A stretch of DNA of 64,000 bases from Salinicola endophyticus (GTDB lineage Bacteria; Pseudomonadota; Gammaproteobacteria; Pseudomonadales; Halomonadaceae), in the NCBI RefSeq assembly GCF_003206575.1, contig NZ_PZJO01000002.1, forward strand, positions 721,154-785,153. The letters run 5' to 3'. Each line of letters begins with the position of its first letter. Positions within the stretch are counted from its first letter, which is position 1. The position numbers and the translations under genes were made by a program. The notes under the pieces are model-generated. The model did no database searches. It worked only from the letters and a program-made list of their open reading frames with translations, and was not told the origin of the DNA. Below are positions 7,268-16,182 of the stretch, one piece after another.

Positions 7268-8830
7268 TTACTTGTGGTGATCTTCGATGACCAGGTGAGG
7301 CTCCATGACCTTCTTGGCAAAGTCCTGACGCAGCCAGCGGATGAGGGACCAAGCCAGAATCACCAATACCGGGATCATCGGCAGAGCCACCACGATGGTC
7401 GACGTCTGGACCGCCTTGAGCCCACCCAACTGGATCAGGGCAACCCCGACGCCTGAGATCAGGAAGGCCCAGGTCAGACGAATGGAACGCTTGGGTTCCT
7501 GATAGCCGGACAGCTTTCGAGAAGTCACCGAGGCCAGCACATAGGCGGAGCTATCCAGGGTCGTGGCCAGGAAGATGAAACAGAGCAGGATGAACACGCC
7601 GGTCACCAGACCAGACATGGGCAGCGTATTGAGAATGGCCTGAACGGCTGACGGTATGCCGCCATCATTAAGGATAGCGGCCACATCCAGTGTACCCTTG
7701 ACCTGCAGTTCGAGCGCATAGCCTCCCCAGACGGCGAAGAAGACCCAGCACCCCAACGAACCGAACACCATCTCCGCAATGATGAGTTCACGGATGGTTC
7801 GCCCACGAGAGATACGCGCCACGAACAGTCCCATCATGGGGGCGTAGGCGATCCACCAGGCCCAATAGAAGACCGTCCAGTCCTTCCAGAAGGTCGAACC
7901 ACCGACCGGATCGGTCCACAGGCTCATCTCTACAAAATGAGAGACCATCTTGCCAAGACTGTTCACCCAACCTTCGACCATGAACAGAGAGTCTCCCACC
8001 AGGAAGGTGAAGCCCAGGAGGAAGATGGCCAGCCAGACGTTGATGTCGGACAGGATACGAATCCCCTTGGCCAGACCAAACCAGACGCTGGCAGAGAAGA
8101 TCGCGGTCCAGATCAGCAATACACCGATATCCAGCATGAAGGATGGCTCGATGCCAAACAGCCCACTGGAAAGTTGAGACACCAGGGGCACCGCCAGACC
8201 CAGAGAGGTACCCACGCCGCCGACGATGCCGAAGACGACGACAGCATCCAGGATGACACCTAGCCAGCCATCGGCATAACGCCCCAGAAGCCCACGAGAA
8301 GCGACCGAGAGCCTGACACCGGGCCGATTGTGGACGTACATCGAATAGGCAATGGGAATGGCCGGCAAGCAGTAGAAGGCCCAGGGCGTGAAGCCCCAAT
8401 GGAACTGGCCATAAGTGAGAGCCCATTCAGCCGCGGCATCACTCGCCGGTTTTACATCGAAAGGGGGGCCCATGAAGTAGTAAATGGGCTCTACCCACGC
8501 CCAGTTGACGATCGCGATACCGATCCCGCCGGCAAAGATCATCGCGACCCAGCTGAAGTACGAAAACTCAGGCTTGTCATCCGGGCCACCCAGACGCACA
8601 TTTCCGTACCGGCTCACTGCCAGTCCTACGAGAAACAAGACCACACTAAGCCCAGCTATCATATACAGCCAGCCGAACTTGCCAGTCGCGAATGCGAAGG
8701 CAGCATTGACCAAGGCAGTTCCCGATTCCGGAAACAGGATAAGCGGTAACACCAGCCCGGCAATCACGAGAACCGAGGGTATGAAAACCCTCAGATCCAG
8801 ACTGTCACCCGATTGTTTTGGCGTGCTCAT
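7268..8830 (-). CDS. dddT: DddT, BCCT-family transporter for DMSP/betaine
   Basis: A 520-residue inner-membrane protein of the betaine/carnitine/choline transporter family with about 12 helices. The family signature in the eighth helix region is FYWAWWIAYAPMMGLF followed by RISRGRTIRE. The glycine-rich first-helix stretch AGGIGIAIVNWAW is closer to CaiT-like members than to sodium-coupled BetP. The start is taken at the ATG at 8830, preceded by TAGGTGA; a GTG three codons earlier is possible. It sits directly upstream of dddD, the arrangement known for dddT in Halomonas and Marinomonas, so DMSP is the inferred substrate. Transport of glycine betaine as well is plausible. Confidence 0.87.
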   Translation of the reverse strand: MSTPKQSGDSLDLRVFIPSVLVIAGLVLPLILFPESGTALVNAAFAFATGKFGWLYMIAGLSVVLFLVGLAVSRYGNVRLGGPDDKPEFSYFSWVAMIFAGGIGIAIVNWAWVEPIYYFMGPPFDVKPASDAAAEWALTYGQFHWGFTPWAFYCLPAIPIAYSMYVHNRPGVRLSVASRGLLGRYADGWLGVILDAVVVFGIVGGVGTSLGLAVPLVSQLSSGLFGIEPSFMLDIGVLLIWTAIFSASVWFGLAKGIRILSDINVWLAIFLLGFTFLVGDSLFMVEGWVNSLGKMVSHFVEMSLWTDPVGGSTFWKDWTVFYWAWWIAYAPMMGLFVARISRGRTIRELIIAEMVFGSLGCWVFFAVWGGYALELQVKGTLDVAAILNDGGIPSAVQAILNTLPMSGLVTGVFILLCFIFLATTLDSSAYVLASVTSRKLSGYQEPKRSIRLTWAFLISGVGVALIQLGGLKAVQTSTIVVALPMIPVLVILAWSLIRWLRQDFAKKVMEPHLVIEDHHK

Positions 8831-8896
8831 AGCGTTCACCTACTGGTTGTTGACGTTATTTTTTTCGTAAAGCGACGAAGACGGTGCAGGCGGCAT

Positions 8897-9736
8897 CTAG
8901 CGATGACGGAAGACCGGCGCACGCTTCATGACGAAGGCGTTCATGCCCTCTTTCTGCCCCTCGGTGGCGAAGGCCGCCTGAAACAGTAGACGCTCCTGAC
9001 GCAGGCCTTCGGCGAGCGGGGTCTCGAACGCCGCATTGACGGCTGTCTTGGCCATCTTCACGGCTGGTTGGTTATAGCCGGCGATGGTATGGGCCGCCTC
9101 GAGCGCATGTTGCATCAGCTCAGCCCTGGGCACCACCCGGGCCACCAGACCAATCTCCTTGGCTTCCTGGGCGCCGATATTACGGCCGGTCAGCACCAGG
9201 TCCATGGTCATCGCCTTGCCGATCGAACGCGCCAGACGCTGCGAGCCACCGATACCCGGCAGAATACCCAGCTTGATTTCCGGCTGGCCGAACTGGGCAT
9301 CGTCCGCGGCGATGATAAAATCGCACAACAGGGCCAGCTCACAGCCACCACCGAGTGCGAACCCACCCACTGCTGCAATGATCGGTTTGGAGATCTGGCG
9401 CACCTGATCCCAGGGCGACAGGAAGTCATCCATGTAAAAATCGGCGAAGGACTTATCGGCCATCTCCTCGATATCCGCACCGGCCGCGAAGGCCCTGGGA
9501 TTGCCGGTGATGACGATGGCACCAATGCCCGGATCCGCATCCATTTCGCGAAGCGCGGCGAGTGTTTCTTCGGCCAGTTGCCGGTTGAGGGCATTCAGGC
9601 TCTTTGGACGGTTGAGGATGATGAGGCCTACCCGTTCGCGCCGCTCGACGACGATCATCTCGGGGCCACTGTTGTTCGGCTCGTCAGAAGCGGAGGGCTC
9701 GGTGTCCTTCGGTTGCGCTTCCATTTTCTTATCCAT
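8897..9736 (-). CDS. acuK: AcuK, crotonase-family 3-hydroxypropionyl-CoA dehydratase/acryloyl-CoA hydratase
   Basis: A 279-residue enoyl-CoA hydratase/isomerase. The oxyanion-hole segment is [11 protein letters not shown] and the second is [13 protein letters not shown]. Both catalytic glutamates are in place (Glu133 in GCELAL and Glu153 in GQPEIKLG). In DMSP users AcuK works with AcuN to link acrylate and 3-hydroxypropionate through their CoA esters; that role is taken from gene context. The start at 9736 is chosen because GGGAG precedes it. It gives a hydrophilic N-terminal extension of about 26 residues before the conserved domain, so the internal Met27 (9658) is an alternative. Sequence alone would also fit a generic enoyl-CoA hydratase. 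Confidence 0.82.
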   Translation of the reverse strand: MDKKMEAQPKDTEPSASDEPNNSGPEMIVVERRERVGLIILNRPKSLNALNRQLAEETLAALREMDADPGIGAIVITGNPRAFAAGADIEEMADKSFADFYMDDFLSPWDQVRQISKPIIAAVGGFALGGGCELALLCDFIIAADDAQFGQPEIKLGILPGIGGSQRLARSIGKAMTMDLVLTGRNIGAQEAKEIGLVARVVPRAELMQHALEAAHTIAGYNQPAVKMAKTAVNAAFETPLAEGLRQERLLFQAAFATEGQKEGMNAFVMKRAPVFRHR

Positions 9737-9961
9737 CTTCCATCTCCCATTCATGCTTGGCGGTCTACTTGGCGTTGCAGCCAATAGAGAGCAAAGACCT
9801 GGTGGCAACTATGTGAACTCGATGGCGCCCTCACCCGGTCAACCGCTCGGCAACGGCGCCTGTCGATCCCTGTCATCAGTCAACAATGCGATCCATACTG
9901 GGCCGCAAAATCTTCCTTTAGCATCACGAGCCGCGACCATTTATATCGTGGCTTACGCCCA
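9737..9961. other. Gap between acuN and acuK
   Basis: A 225-base spacer, unusually long inside an otherwise compact operon. I see no gene and no clear terminator. GGCGCC occurs at both ends of an imperfect inverted stretch near 9820-9865. An internal promoter for acuK-dddT-dddD could lie here, but I cannot point to convincing boxes. Confidence 0.3.
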
Positions 9962-11326
9962 TCATTTGACGCGATTCATTCTGGGTCGCGCTTGCGCGCT
10001 CTTCTTCGCCGGCTCGTCACTCGAACGGCGGGGCCGAGATTCCTGCACGGCAGCGGGACGAAAGTCCTTGGTGGCCAGGTCCATTTCAGATGTCCCGGAG
10101 GGCGAGCCGTTTGCATCCGGCGACTTCGGCAGGTGGTAGGAGCCGTGACGCGCCATCAGCTCGGCCAGAATGGCTTCTCGATGTTGGCCAAGGCCCGGCG
10201 CCCTGGCGGGGATATCACGATCGAAATCCTTGCGCCCGGTCAGCTTGATCGGGTTGCCCGCGGTCCTGAAGGGCTTGCCGCTTTTACCCTGAACCTGGAC
10301 GATCATGTTGCGCGCTTTCAACTGCGGATGATCGAACAGCTTGTCGATGGTATTGATCGGCGAACAGGGAACCCCCTCCTCGTTCAGCAGATCCACCCAA
10401 TGCTGCACGGGTTGCTCGAGCAGGATCTTTTCCATCTCGGCGACCAGCTCGGGACGGTTCTGGCAGCGCAGGTCGTTGTTGATGAACCTGGGGTCGAAGG
10501 CGAGTCTCGCCGCACCGATGGCATCGGCCATCAAGAGGAAGAGCGTATCGTTGCCGGCCGCGATGACGAGCTTGCCATCCTTGGCATTGAAGCTTTCGAA
10601 AGGCGCCAGTGAGGGGTGGCAGTCGCCTGTCCGATTGGGGACTTTCTTCTCTATGTCATAGCGAGCCAGTGCGGTTTCCATCAGTGCCGCCTGGCAATCG
10701 AGCATGCCGATATCGACACGGGTACCCTGCGCGTCCTTGGTCCGGCTGTAGAGCGACGCGATGATACCGATGGCCGCGAAGAGCGCCGCACTCAGGTCGC
10801 CGAAACTGGTTCCCACGCGGGCCGGCTCGCCGTCGGGCCATCCGGTGAGGCTCATGATGCCGCCCATGGCCTGCACCACCATGTCGTAGCCGGGTAACTC
10901 GCTGAAGGGGCCGGTATGACCGAAGCCGGAGATCGAGGAGTAGATCAGGTGGGGATGCGTTCTGGCCAGGCGATCCGGCCCATATCCCAGACGATCCATC
11001 ACGCCGGGCCGAAAGTTTTCGACCAGCACATCGGACTCGTCCAGCAGTCGTTCCAGCAGCTCACGGTCGCGCGGCGACTTGATATCCAGAACGATGCTCT
11101 CCTTGTTCCGGTTGAAACAGCTGAAATACGCGCTCTCGCCCTCGACGAACGGCCCGAACTCCCGTGTGTCATCACCGGTCCCGATCTTTTCGACCTTGAT
11201 GACGCGGGCGCCGAGATCGGCCAGCACCATGGTGCAATAGGGCCCGGCAAGCACCCGAGAAAAATCGAGCACGGTAATGCCGTCGAGCGGCCCCTTCTTG
11301 GGCTCCATTTGCGTTGACGTGGCCAT
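9962..11326 (-). CDS. acuN: AcuN, CaiB/BaiF-family CoA-transferase (acrylate/3-hydroxypropionate CoA-transferase)
   Basis: A 454-residue class III CoA-transferase, a single-domain enzyme. The N-terminal motif VLDFSRVLAGPYCTM is typical, as is RPGVMDRLGYG. The catalytic aspartate is Asp177 in SFGDLSAALF. Family members are usually about 400 residues; here about 50 extra residues form a hydrophilic, Arg/Lys/Ser/Pro-rich C-terminal tail (from about 402). AcuN is known to convert acrylate or 3-hydroxypropionate to its CoA ester in the Halomonas DMSP cluster. The specific role is inferred from its place between dddA and acuK. GGGGGAGGA precedes the ATG at 11326. A formyl-CoA-transferase-like enzyme is the sequence-only alternative. 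Confidence 0.82.
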   Translation of the reverse strand: MATSTQMEPKKGPLDGITVLDFSRVLAGPYCTMVLADLGARVIKVEKIGTGDDTREFGPFVEGESAYFSCFNRNKESIVLDIKSPRDRELLERLLDESDVLVENFRPGVMDRLGYGPDRLARTHPHLIYSSISGFGHTGPFSELPGYDMVVQAMGGIMSLTGWPDGEPARVGTSFGDLSAALFAAIGIIASLYSRTKDAQGTRVDIGMLDCQAALMETALARYDIEKKVPNRTGDCHPSLAPFESFNAKDGKLVIAAGNDTLFLLMADAIGAARLAFDPRFINNDLRCQNRPELVAEMEKILLEQPVQHWVDLLNEEGVPCSPINTIDKLFDHPQLKARNMIVQVQGKSGKPFRTAGNPIKLTGRKDFDRDIPARAPGLGQHREAILAELMARHGSYHLPKSPDANGSPSGTSEMDLATKDFRPAAVQESRPRRSSDEPAKKSAQARPRMNRVK

Positions 11327-11354
11327 CGGTGTCCTCCCCCAGTGCCTGTAGGAT

Positions 11355-13019
11355 CTATTGTGATGCCAGGATCCAGCCCGCAGCCTTCTCGGCGATCATC
11401 AGTGTCGGTGAGTTGGTATTGCCGCTGGTGATGGTCGGCATGATGCTGGCATCCACCACGCGCAGACCGCTCACCCCTCGGACCCGCAGGTGGGAATCCA
11501 CCACCGCCATGGGGTCGTCGTCGCGTCCCATCTTGGCGGTACCCACCGGATGGAAGATGGTGGTACCGATATCGCCGGCCAGTCGTGCCAGGTCGTCGTC
11601 GCTCTGGTACTGAACCCCCGGCTTGAACTCCTCGGGTTCGTACTTGGCAAAGGCCGGCTGAGCGGCGATATGGCGCGTCACCCGCAGCGAGTCGGCGGCG
11701 ACCTGGCGATCCTCGGGCGTGCTCAGGTAGTTGGGAGAGATGGCCGGCGCCTGACGGGGGTCGCGACTCTTGATGCGCACCGTGCCCCGACTGGTCGGGT
11801 TGAGGTTGCACACGCTTGCCGTAATGGCCGGAAAATCATGCAGCGGCTGGCCGAAGGCCTCGAGGCTCAGCGGCTGGACGTGGTATTCGAGGTTGGGATG
11901 CTTGTAGTCTGAGGAACTGCGGGTGAAGGCGCACAGCTGGGATGGCGCCATGCTCATCGGTCCGGAGCGTTTCAACGCGTACTCCAGCCCGATCCTGGCC
12001 TTGCCCACCAGCGAGTTGGCCATGGTGTTGAGGGTCTTGGCACCCTTGACCTTGTAGATCGAGCGGATCTGCAGGTGGTCCTGCAGGTTCTCGCCTACGC
12101 CGGGCAGATCTGACACCACCGGGATGTCATGCTCGGCCAGTAGCGATGCCGGACCGACGCCCGAGACTTGCAGCAGCTGCGGCGAGCCGATGGCACCGGC
12201 GGAGAGCACGACCTCACGACTGGCCGTCGCCACGACCTCCTGCCCCTCACGCTCGACTGTGACGCCACGACAGCGGGGCTCGCTGCCCTCGCTCGATTCG
12301 AAGTCGAGCTTCAGTACCTGGGTGGAGTGCCAGACCGTCAAGTTACCGCGCTGCTTGATACCGCGCAGGAACGCCTTGGAGGCATTCCACCGCCAGCCCG
12401 AGCGCTGGTTGACCTCGAAAGCGTCCACCCCCTCGTTGTCACCGCGGTTGAAGTCTCGGGTGCGGGGGATGCCGGACTCCACCGCGGCGGTGGCGAAGTC
12501 AGCCAGCACCTGCCACTTCAGGCGCTGCTTCTCGACGCGCCACTCGCCACCATGGCCATGGAACTTATGGTGCTCAGGGTCGGCGTCGCCGCCTTCATCC
12601 AGGCGATAATGATCCTCGTGGCGCATGAAGTCGGGCAGGCAGTTGTCCCAGCGCCAGGCGTCGTCACCGGTCAGCTCGGCCCAGCCGTCATAGTCGCGGG
12701 CCTGGCCGCGCAGATAGAGCATGCCATTGATGCTGGAGCAGCCACCGAGGGTCTTGCCCCGCGGATAGATCAGCGAGCGACCGTTCAAGCCGGGATCGGG
12801 CTCGGTGCGGAAGCGCCAGTCGGTCCGCGGGTTATTGATGCAGTACAAATAGCCCACCGGAATGTGGATCCAGTGATAGTTGTCTCGCCCGCCGGCCTCG
12901 ATCAGCAGCACCCGGTTGGCCGGGTCCGCACTGAGACGATTGGCGAGCAGGCAGCCGGCGGTGCCGGCGCCCACCACGATATAGTCGAAGGCATGGGTGT
13001 TGTTGGTCTGATCAGCCAT
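11355..13019 (-). CDS. dddA: DddA, GMC-family flavin alcohol dehydrogenase (3-hydroxypropionate dehydrogenase)
   Basis: A 554-residue glucose-methanol-choline oxidoreductase, similar in layout to choline dehydrogenase. The FAD-binding motif VVGAGTAG is at 15-22, GMC signature 1 is represented by PRGKTLGGCSSING and signature 2 by GAIGSPQLLQVSGVG. The conserved active-site His is His490 (FHPVGTAKMG), with the paired Asn in SGNTNSPT (about 534-536). In DMSP catabolism DddA oxidises 3-hydroxypropionate to malonate semialdehyde, feeding DddC. It lies directly downstream of dddC and 28 bases upstream of acuN. Choline dehydrogenase is an alternative by similarity, but no betaine-aldehyde dehydrogenase or betI is present nearby. 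Confidence 0.83.
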   Translation of the reverse strand: MADQTNNTHAFDYIVVGAGTAGCLLANRLSADPANRVLLIEAGGRDNYHWIHIPVGYLYCINNPRTDWRFRTEPDPGLNGRSLIYPRGKTLGGCSSINGMLYLRGQARDYDGWAELTGDDAWRWDNCLPDFMRHEDHYRLDEGGDADPEHHKFHGHGGEWRVEKQRLKWQVLADFATAAVESGIPRTRDFNRGDNEGVDAFEVNQRSGWRWNASKAFLRGIKQRGNLTVWHSTQVLKLDFESSEGSEPRCRGVTVEREGQEVVATASREVVLSAGAIGSPQLLQVSGVGPASLLAEHDIPVVSDLPGVGENLQDHLQIRSIYKVKGAKTLNTMANSLVGKARIGLEYALKRSGPMSMAPSQLCAFTRSSSDYKHPNLEYHVQPLSLEAFGQPLHDFPAITASVCNLNPTSRGTVRIKSRDPRQAPAISPNYLSTPEDRQVAADSLRVTRHIAAQPAFAKYEPEEFKPGVQYQSDDDLARLAGDIGTTIFHPVGTAKMGRDDDPMAVVDSHLRVRGVSGLRVVDASIMPTITSGNTNSPTLMIAEKAAGWILASQ

Positions 13020-13035
13020 GGCGTGCTCTCGCTGG

Positions 13036-13096
13036 GTATGCCGGCCCGCTCATGGGCGACCTCCGATCGGGGGATCACCCCGATCGGCCGGCATAC
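13036..13096. repeat. Nested inverted repeats between dddC and dddA
   Basis: The outer arms are GTATGCCGGCC (13036-13046) and GGCCGGCATAC (13086-13096). Inside is a second perfect pair, CCGATCGGGG (13063-13072) and CCCCGATCGG (13078-13087), around five bases. It fills most of the 99-base gap. No T-tract follows, so a processing, stabilising or attenuating RNA structure is likelier than a complete terminator. Confidence 0.65.
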
Positions 13097-13118
13097 CGGT
13101 CAGTCAGTGGAGGGGGGA

Positions 13119-14630
13119 TTATTTGGCCGTCGGCATGGCGAACTCGGGGCCCGCGTCGATGGAATCCGACCAACGCTGCATGATCGACTTCTGCTTGGTG
13201 TAGAAGCGCACCCCTTCCTCGCCATAGGCATGGGTATCGCCGAACATCGAACGCTTCCAGCCACCGAAGCCGTGCCAGGCCATCGGCACCGGGATCGGCA
13301 CGTTGATGCCCACCATGCCGACCTGAATGCGCCGACCGAACTCACGGGCCACGCTGCCGCTTTCGGTGAAGCAGCTGACGCCGTTGCCGAACTCGTGATC
13401 GTTGATCAGTTGAACCGCGGTGGCCACGTCCGGCACGCGCACGCAGGCCAGTACCGGGCCGAAGATCTCTTCCCGATAAATGGTCATCTCCGGAGTAACG
13501 TTGTCGAACAGGGTGCCGCCCATCCAGAAGCCGTCGGCGCAGCCTTCACCGGTGGTGGACGAATCGAACTCGCGGCCATCGACGATCATGTCAGCGCCTT
13601 CGGCCACGCCCTTCTCGATGTAGCCAGTGATGCGCTGATGCGCCTGAGCGGTAACGATCGGGCCCATCTCGGCATCGAGCTCCAGGCCATTCTTGACCTT
13701 CAGGTCACGCGCTCGCTCGGCCAGGCGCGGTACGATCTTGTCGGCCACGTCACCGACCAGCACCGCCACGCTGATCGCCATGCAGCGCTCGCCAGCGGAG
13801 CCATAGGCCGCACCGATCAGGGCATCGACGGCCTTGTCCAGGTTGGCATCCGGCATCACGACCATATGGTTCTTGGCACCACCCAGCGCCTGAACGCGCT
13901 TGCCGTTACGCGCGCCCCGCTCGTAGATCAGATTGGCGATGGGGGTGGAACCGACGAAGGAGAGCGCCTGGACGTCGGGGTGGTCGATCAATGCTTCCAC
14001 CGAATCCTTGTCACCCTGCACCACATTGAAGACGCCATCCGGCAGGCCGGCCTGCTTGAGTAGATCGGCGATCATCAGCGATGCGCTGGGATCCAGCGGG
14101 CTCGGCTTGAGCACGAAGCTGTTGCCGGCGGCAATCGCTACCGGGAACATCCACATCGGTACCATCACCGGGAAGTTGAACGGCGTGATACCGGCGACCA
14201 CGCCCAGCGGCTGGCGGGTCGTCCAGTTGTCGATACCGGTGCTGACCTGCTCGGTGTAGTCACCCTTGAGCAGTTGCGGAATGCCACAGGCGAACTCGAC
14301 GATATCGATGCCGCGCGCCACTTCGCCCTGGGCATCGGTGAACACCTTGCCATGCTCACGGGTGATCGCTTCGGCCAGCTCGTCCTTGTGCGCGTTGAGC
14401 AGCTCGAGGAACTTGAACATCACTCGGGCACGGCGAATCGCCGGTGTGTCAGCCCACTTCGGGAAGGCTGCCTTGGCGGCGGCCACGGCGCTGTCCACGT
14501 CGCCCTGGGAGGCCAGCGCGACCTGCCCCGTTACCTGGCCGGTGGCCGGGTTGGTGACGTCCTGATAGCGGTCGGACCCTCCATTAGTCTTATAGCCATT
14601 GATATAATGCTCGATGCGTTCAGTCGTCAT
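13119..14630 (-). CDS. dddC: DddC, CoA-acylating malonate/methylmalonate-semialdehyde dehydrogenase
   Basis: A 503-residue aldehyde dehydrogenase of the MmsA type. The nucleophile is Cys283 in [11 protein letters not shown], a sequence context specific to methylmalonate-semialdehyde dehydrogenases. Other family marks are [16 protein letters not shown] (149-164) and the NAD-site stretch FVGSTPIA. DddC converts malonate semialdehyde to acetyl-CoA, the last step of DMSP carbon use. The start at 14630 is chosen for GGGAGG five bases upstream and because it gives the standard length; a frame extending to 14699 lacks a ribosome site. It is the first gene of the operon and is divergent from a LysR gene. 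A role in valine catabolism (mmsA) is the alternative, but no mmsB is adjacent. Confidence 0.85.
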   Translation of the reverse strand: MTTERIEHYINGYKTNGGSDRYQDVTNPATGQVTGQVALASQGDVDSAVAAAKAAFPKWADTPAIRRARVMFKFLELLNAHKDELAEAITREHGKVFTDAQGEVARGIDIVEFACGIPQLLKGDYTEQVSTGIDNWTTRQPLGVVAGITPFNFPVMVPMWMFPVAIAAGNSFVLKPSPLDPSASLMIADLLKQAGLPDGVFNVVQGDKDSVEALIDHPDVQALSFVGSTPIANLIYERGARNGKRVQALGGAKNHMVVMPDANLDKAVDALIGAAYGSAGERCMAISVAVLVGDVADKIVPRLAERARDLKVKNGLELDAEMGPIVTAQAHQRITGYIEKGVAEGADMIVDGREFDSSTTGEGCADGFWMGGTLFDNVTPEMTIYREEIFGPVLACVRVPDVATAVQLINDHEFGNGVSCFTESGSVAREFGRRIQVGMVGINVPIPVPMAWHGFGGWKRSMFGDTHAYGEEGVRFYTKQKSIMQRWSDSIDAGPEFAMPTAK

Positions 14631-14747
14631 GCCGGCCTCCCATCTGATGTGGTGCTTCACACTGTACGGCCCATTCTGACGGGCCAGGTTAGGCCCCAAA
14701 CTAACTCAAGCCGACGTGGAATCAATTGAGAAAGCCAAAATCAAGCT

Positions 14748-14769
14748 ATAAGATTTACAAATAACTTAT
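14748..14769. promoter_or_regulatory. Candidate LysR-type operator between dddC and the divergent regulator
   Basis: A dyad ATAAG-N12-CTTAT with a second dyad (TTA, caaa, TAA) nested inside, in the AT-rich 174-base divergent region. Position and symmetry are those expected of a LysR-family recognition site. Binding has not been shown; this is inferred from layout. Confidence 0.4.
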
Positions 14770-14804
14770 CGCTCACCGCAGCGGCCGCTCCAGGGGAGGC
14801 ATGC

Positions 14805-15710
14805 ATGCATGACATCAAGGCGCTACGCGCCTTCGTGGCTGTGGCTCATCAGGGAAGCGTGTCCCGCGCTGCCGCGGAGCTGCACCTGACCCAGCCCGCC
14901 GTCAGCCTCAAGCTCAAGCAGTTGCAGGACACCCTCGGCCTCACGCTCTTCCAGCGCCACGCCCAAGGCCTCTCACTGACCACCGATGGTTACGCCCTGC
15001 TGCCATCCGCAGAATCGGCGCTCGCGGCACTGCTGGCCTTCAGCATCAGCGCTCAGTCGATGCACGAGACGCTGCGCGGGCGTCTGCGCATCGGCACCAT
15101 CGTCGACCCGGAGTTCATTCGCCTGGGCGCCCTGCTGCATCAGCTGGTTCAGCGTATCCCTCAGGTCGAGACGGAGTTGCATCACGGCACCAGCGGCTTC
15201 GTGCTCGAGGCACTACTGCGGCGCGAGCTGGATGTCGGTTTCTATCTGGAATCCCCGGGCCAGATGCCGAACACAGGGGAAGGCGCGCCGGCAGTGGAGA
15301 TGATCGAACTGACCCAGTTCGCCTATCACGTCATCGCCCCGGCCGGCTGGGCATCCCGCCTGGCCCGTACCGACTGGCCCAGCCTGGCCGCCCTGCCCTG
15401 GATCGTCACCCCGCCGCGCTCCGTTCACTACCGGCTACTTGCCCAACGCCTGTTGACCCATGGCCTGACGCCGAACCGCGTGGCCCAGGTCGATCAGGAG
15501 CCCTGCATGATCGACCTGGTGCGTGCCGGCGTCGGCCTGGCGCTGGCCCGGGATGCCAATGCCCTGCAGGAGCGCCAGGAGCGCGGCCTGATCATTGCCC
15601 AAGGTATCAGCCTGCCCTGTGCACTGAGCTTCGTCTGGCTCGCGGAACGCCGCGACGAGCCGATCATCGCCGCCGTGCGCGGCGTGCTGGCCGATATCTG
15701 GTCGTCCTGA
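14805..15710 (+). CDS. LysR-family regulator, likely controller of the DMSP operon
   Basis: A 301-residue LysR-type regulator. The helix-turn-helix is in residues 1-60 (ALRAFVAVAHQGSVSRAAAE, then LTQPAVSLKLKQLQD). The remainder is the periplasmic-binding-protein-like effector domain starting near residue 92 (GRLRIGTI). GGGGAGG lies five bases before the ATG at 14805; the nearby ATG at 14801 is out of frame and stops at once. It is divergent from dddC, and LysR regulators of DMSP genes are known in other marine Gammaproteobacteria, so control of the ddd/acu operon in response to DMSP, acrylate or 3-hydroxypropionate is a reasonable inference. I do not assign a symbol. Confidence 0.85.
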   Translation: MHDIKALRAFVAVAHQGSVSRAAAELHLTQPAVSLKLKQLQDTLGLTLFQRHAQGLSLTTDGYALLPSAESALAALLAFSISAQSMHETLRGRLRIGTIVDPEFIRLGALLHQLVQRIPQVETELHHGTSGFVLEALLRRELDVGFYLESPGQMPNTGEGAPAVEMIELTQFAYHVIAPAGWASRLARTDWPSLAALPWIVTPPRSVHYRLLAQRLLTHGLTPNRVAQVDQEPCMIDLVRAGVGLALARDANALQERQERGLIIAQGISLPCALSFVWLAERRDEPIIAAVRGVLADIWSS

Positions 15711-15760
15711 GGGGCATTCGAGCCAGCCGGTACGCCTTCGTGGCGAGGATGGAGGGAATG

Positions 15761-15826
15761 CCAGGCATGAAAAAACCGGCTACGGAGAGCCGGTTCTTTT
15801 CAATTCGTGGCGGAGGGGGAGGGATT
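15761..15826. repeat. Upstream copy of a 66-base direct repeat: tRNA-Ser 3' end plus terminator
   Basis: Matches 15935-16000 with two mismatches. It contains a hairpin (AACCGGCT/AGCCGGTT) with a T-tract on the minus strand and the last ~20 bases of tRNA-Ser including its CCA. The rest of the tRNA is absent here. The 108 bases between the two copies carry nothing I recognise, although GGAGGGTTCTCATCCACTCC at about 15896-15915 faintly recalls a decayed tRNA T-arm. Confidence 0.85.
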
Positions 15827-15942
15827 ATCGGCTCGCTTCGCGAGGCCGCTTGTCGGCGCTCGAACACCAAAACCGCGAGCGCCTCGGTGCGAACCGGAGG
15901 GTTCTCATCCACTCCCCCTAACCAATGCCTAATTCCAGGCAT

Positions 15943-15975
15943 AAAAAAACCGGCTACTGAGAGCCGGTTCTTTTC
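15943..15975 (-). terminator. Rho-independent terminator of tRNA-Ser
   Basis: On the minus strand the sequence just downstream of the tRNA 3' end forms AACCGGCT/AGCCGGTT with a six-base loop and a run of seven T. It may also end the plus-strand LysR transcript from the other side. Confidence 0.8.
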
Positions 15976-15981
15976 AATTCG

Positions 15982-16069
15982 TGGCGGAGGGGGAGGGATT
16001 CGAACCCTCGAAGCCTTTCGACTTACACACTTTCCAGGCGTGCTCCTTCGACCACTCGGACACCCCTCC
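15982..16069 (-). tRNA. tRNA-Ser (anticodon GGA)
   Basis: The minus strand gives an 88-base class II tRNA beginning GGAGGGGTGTCCGAGTGG and ending with an encoded CCA. The acceptor stem GGAGGGG/CCCCTCC is perfect, the anticodon loop is CTGGAAA, and a long variable arm is present. The 3' end is duplicated with its terminator about 174 bases downstream. Confidence 0.95.
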
Positions 16070-16182
16070 GCATTGTCATTCTTCCCGTTTCGGCTTTGCC
16101 GCTTCGTTCAGAACGGCGCACATCATATCGACCTAAGCCCGTGATCGCAAGCCATTTTTTCCATCACTTGGCTTTTTCTACC

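Noticed and set aside
12168..14063. A 631-codon plus-strand open frame
   Set aside because: Antisense to dddA and dddC across their junction; no recognisable motif. Shadow frame.
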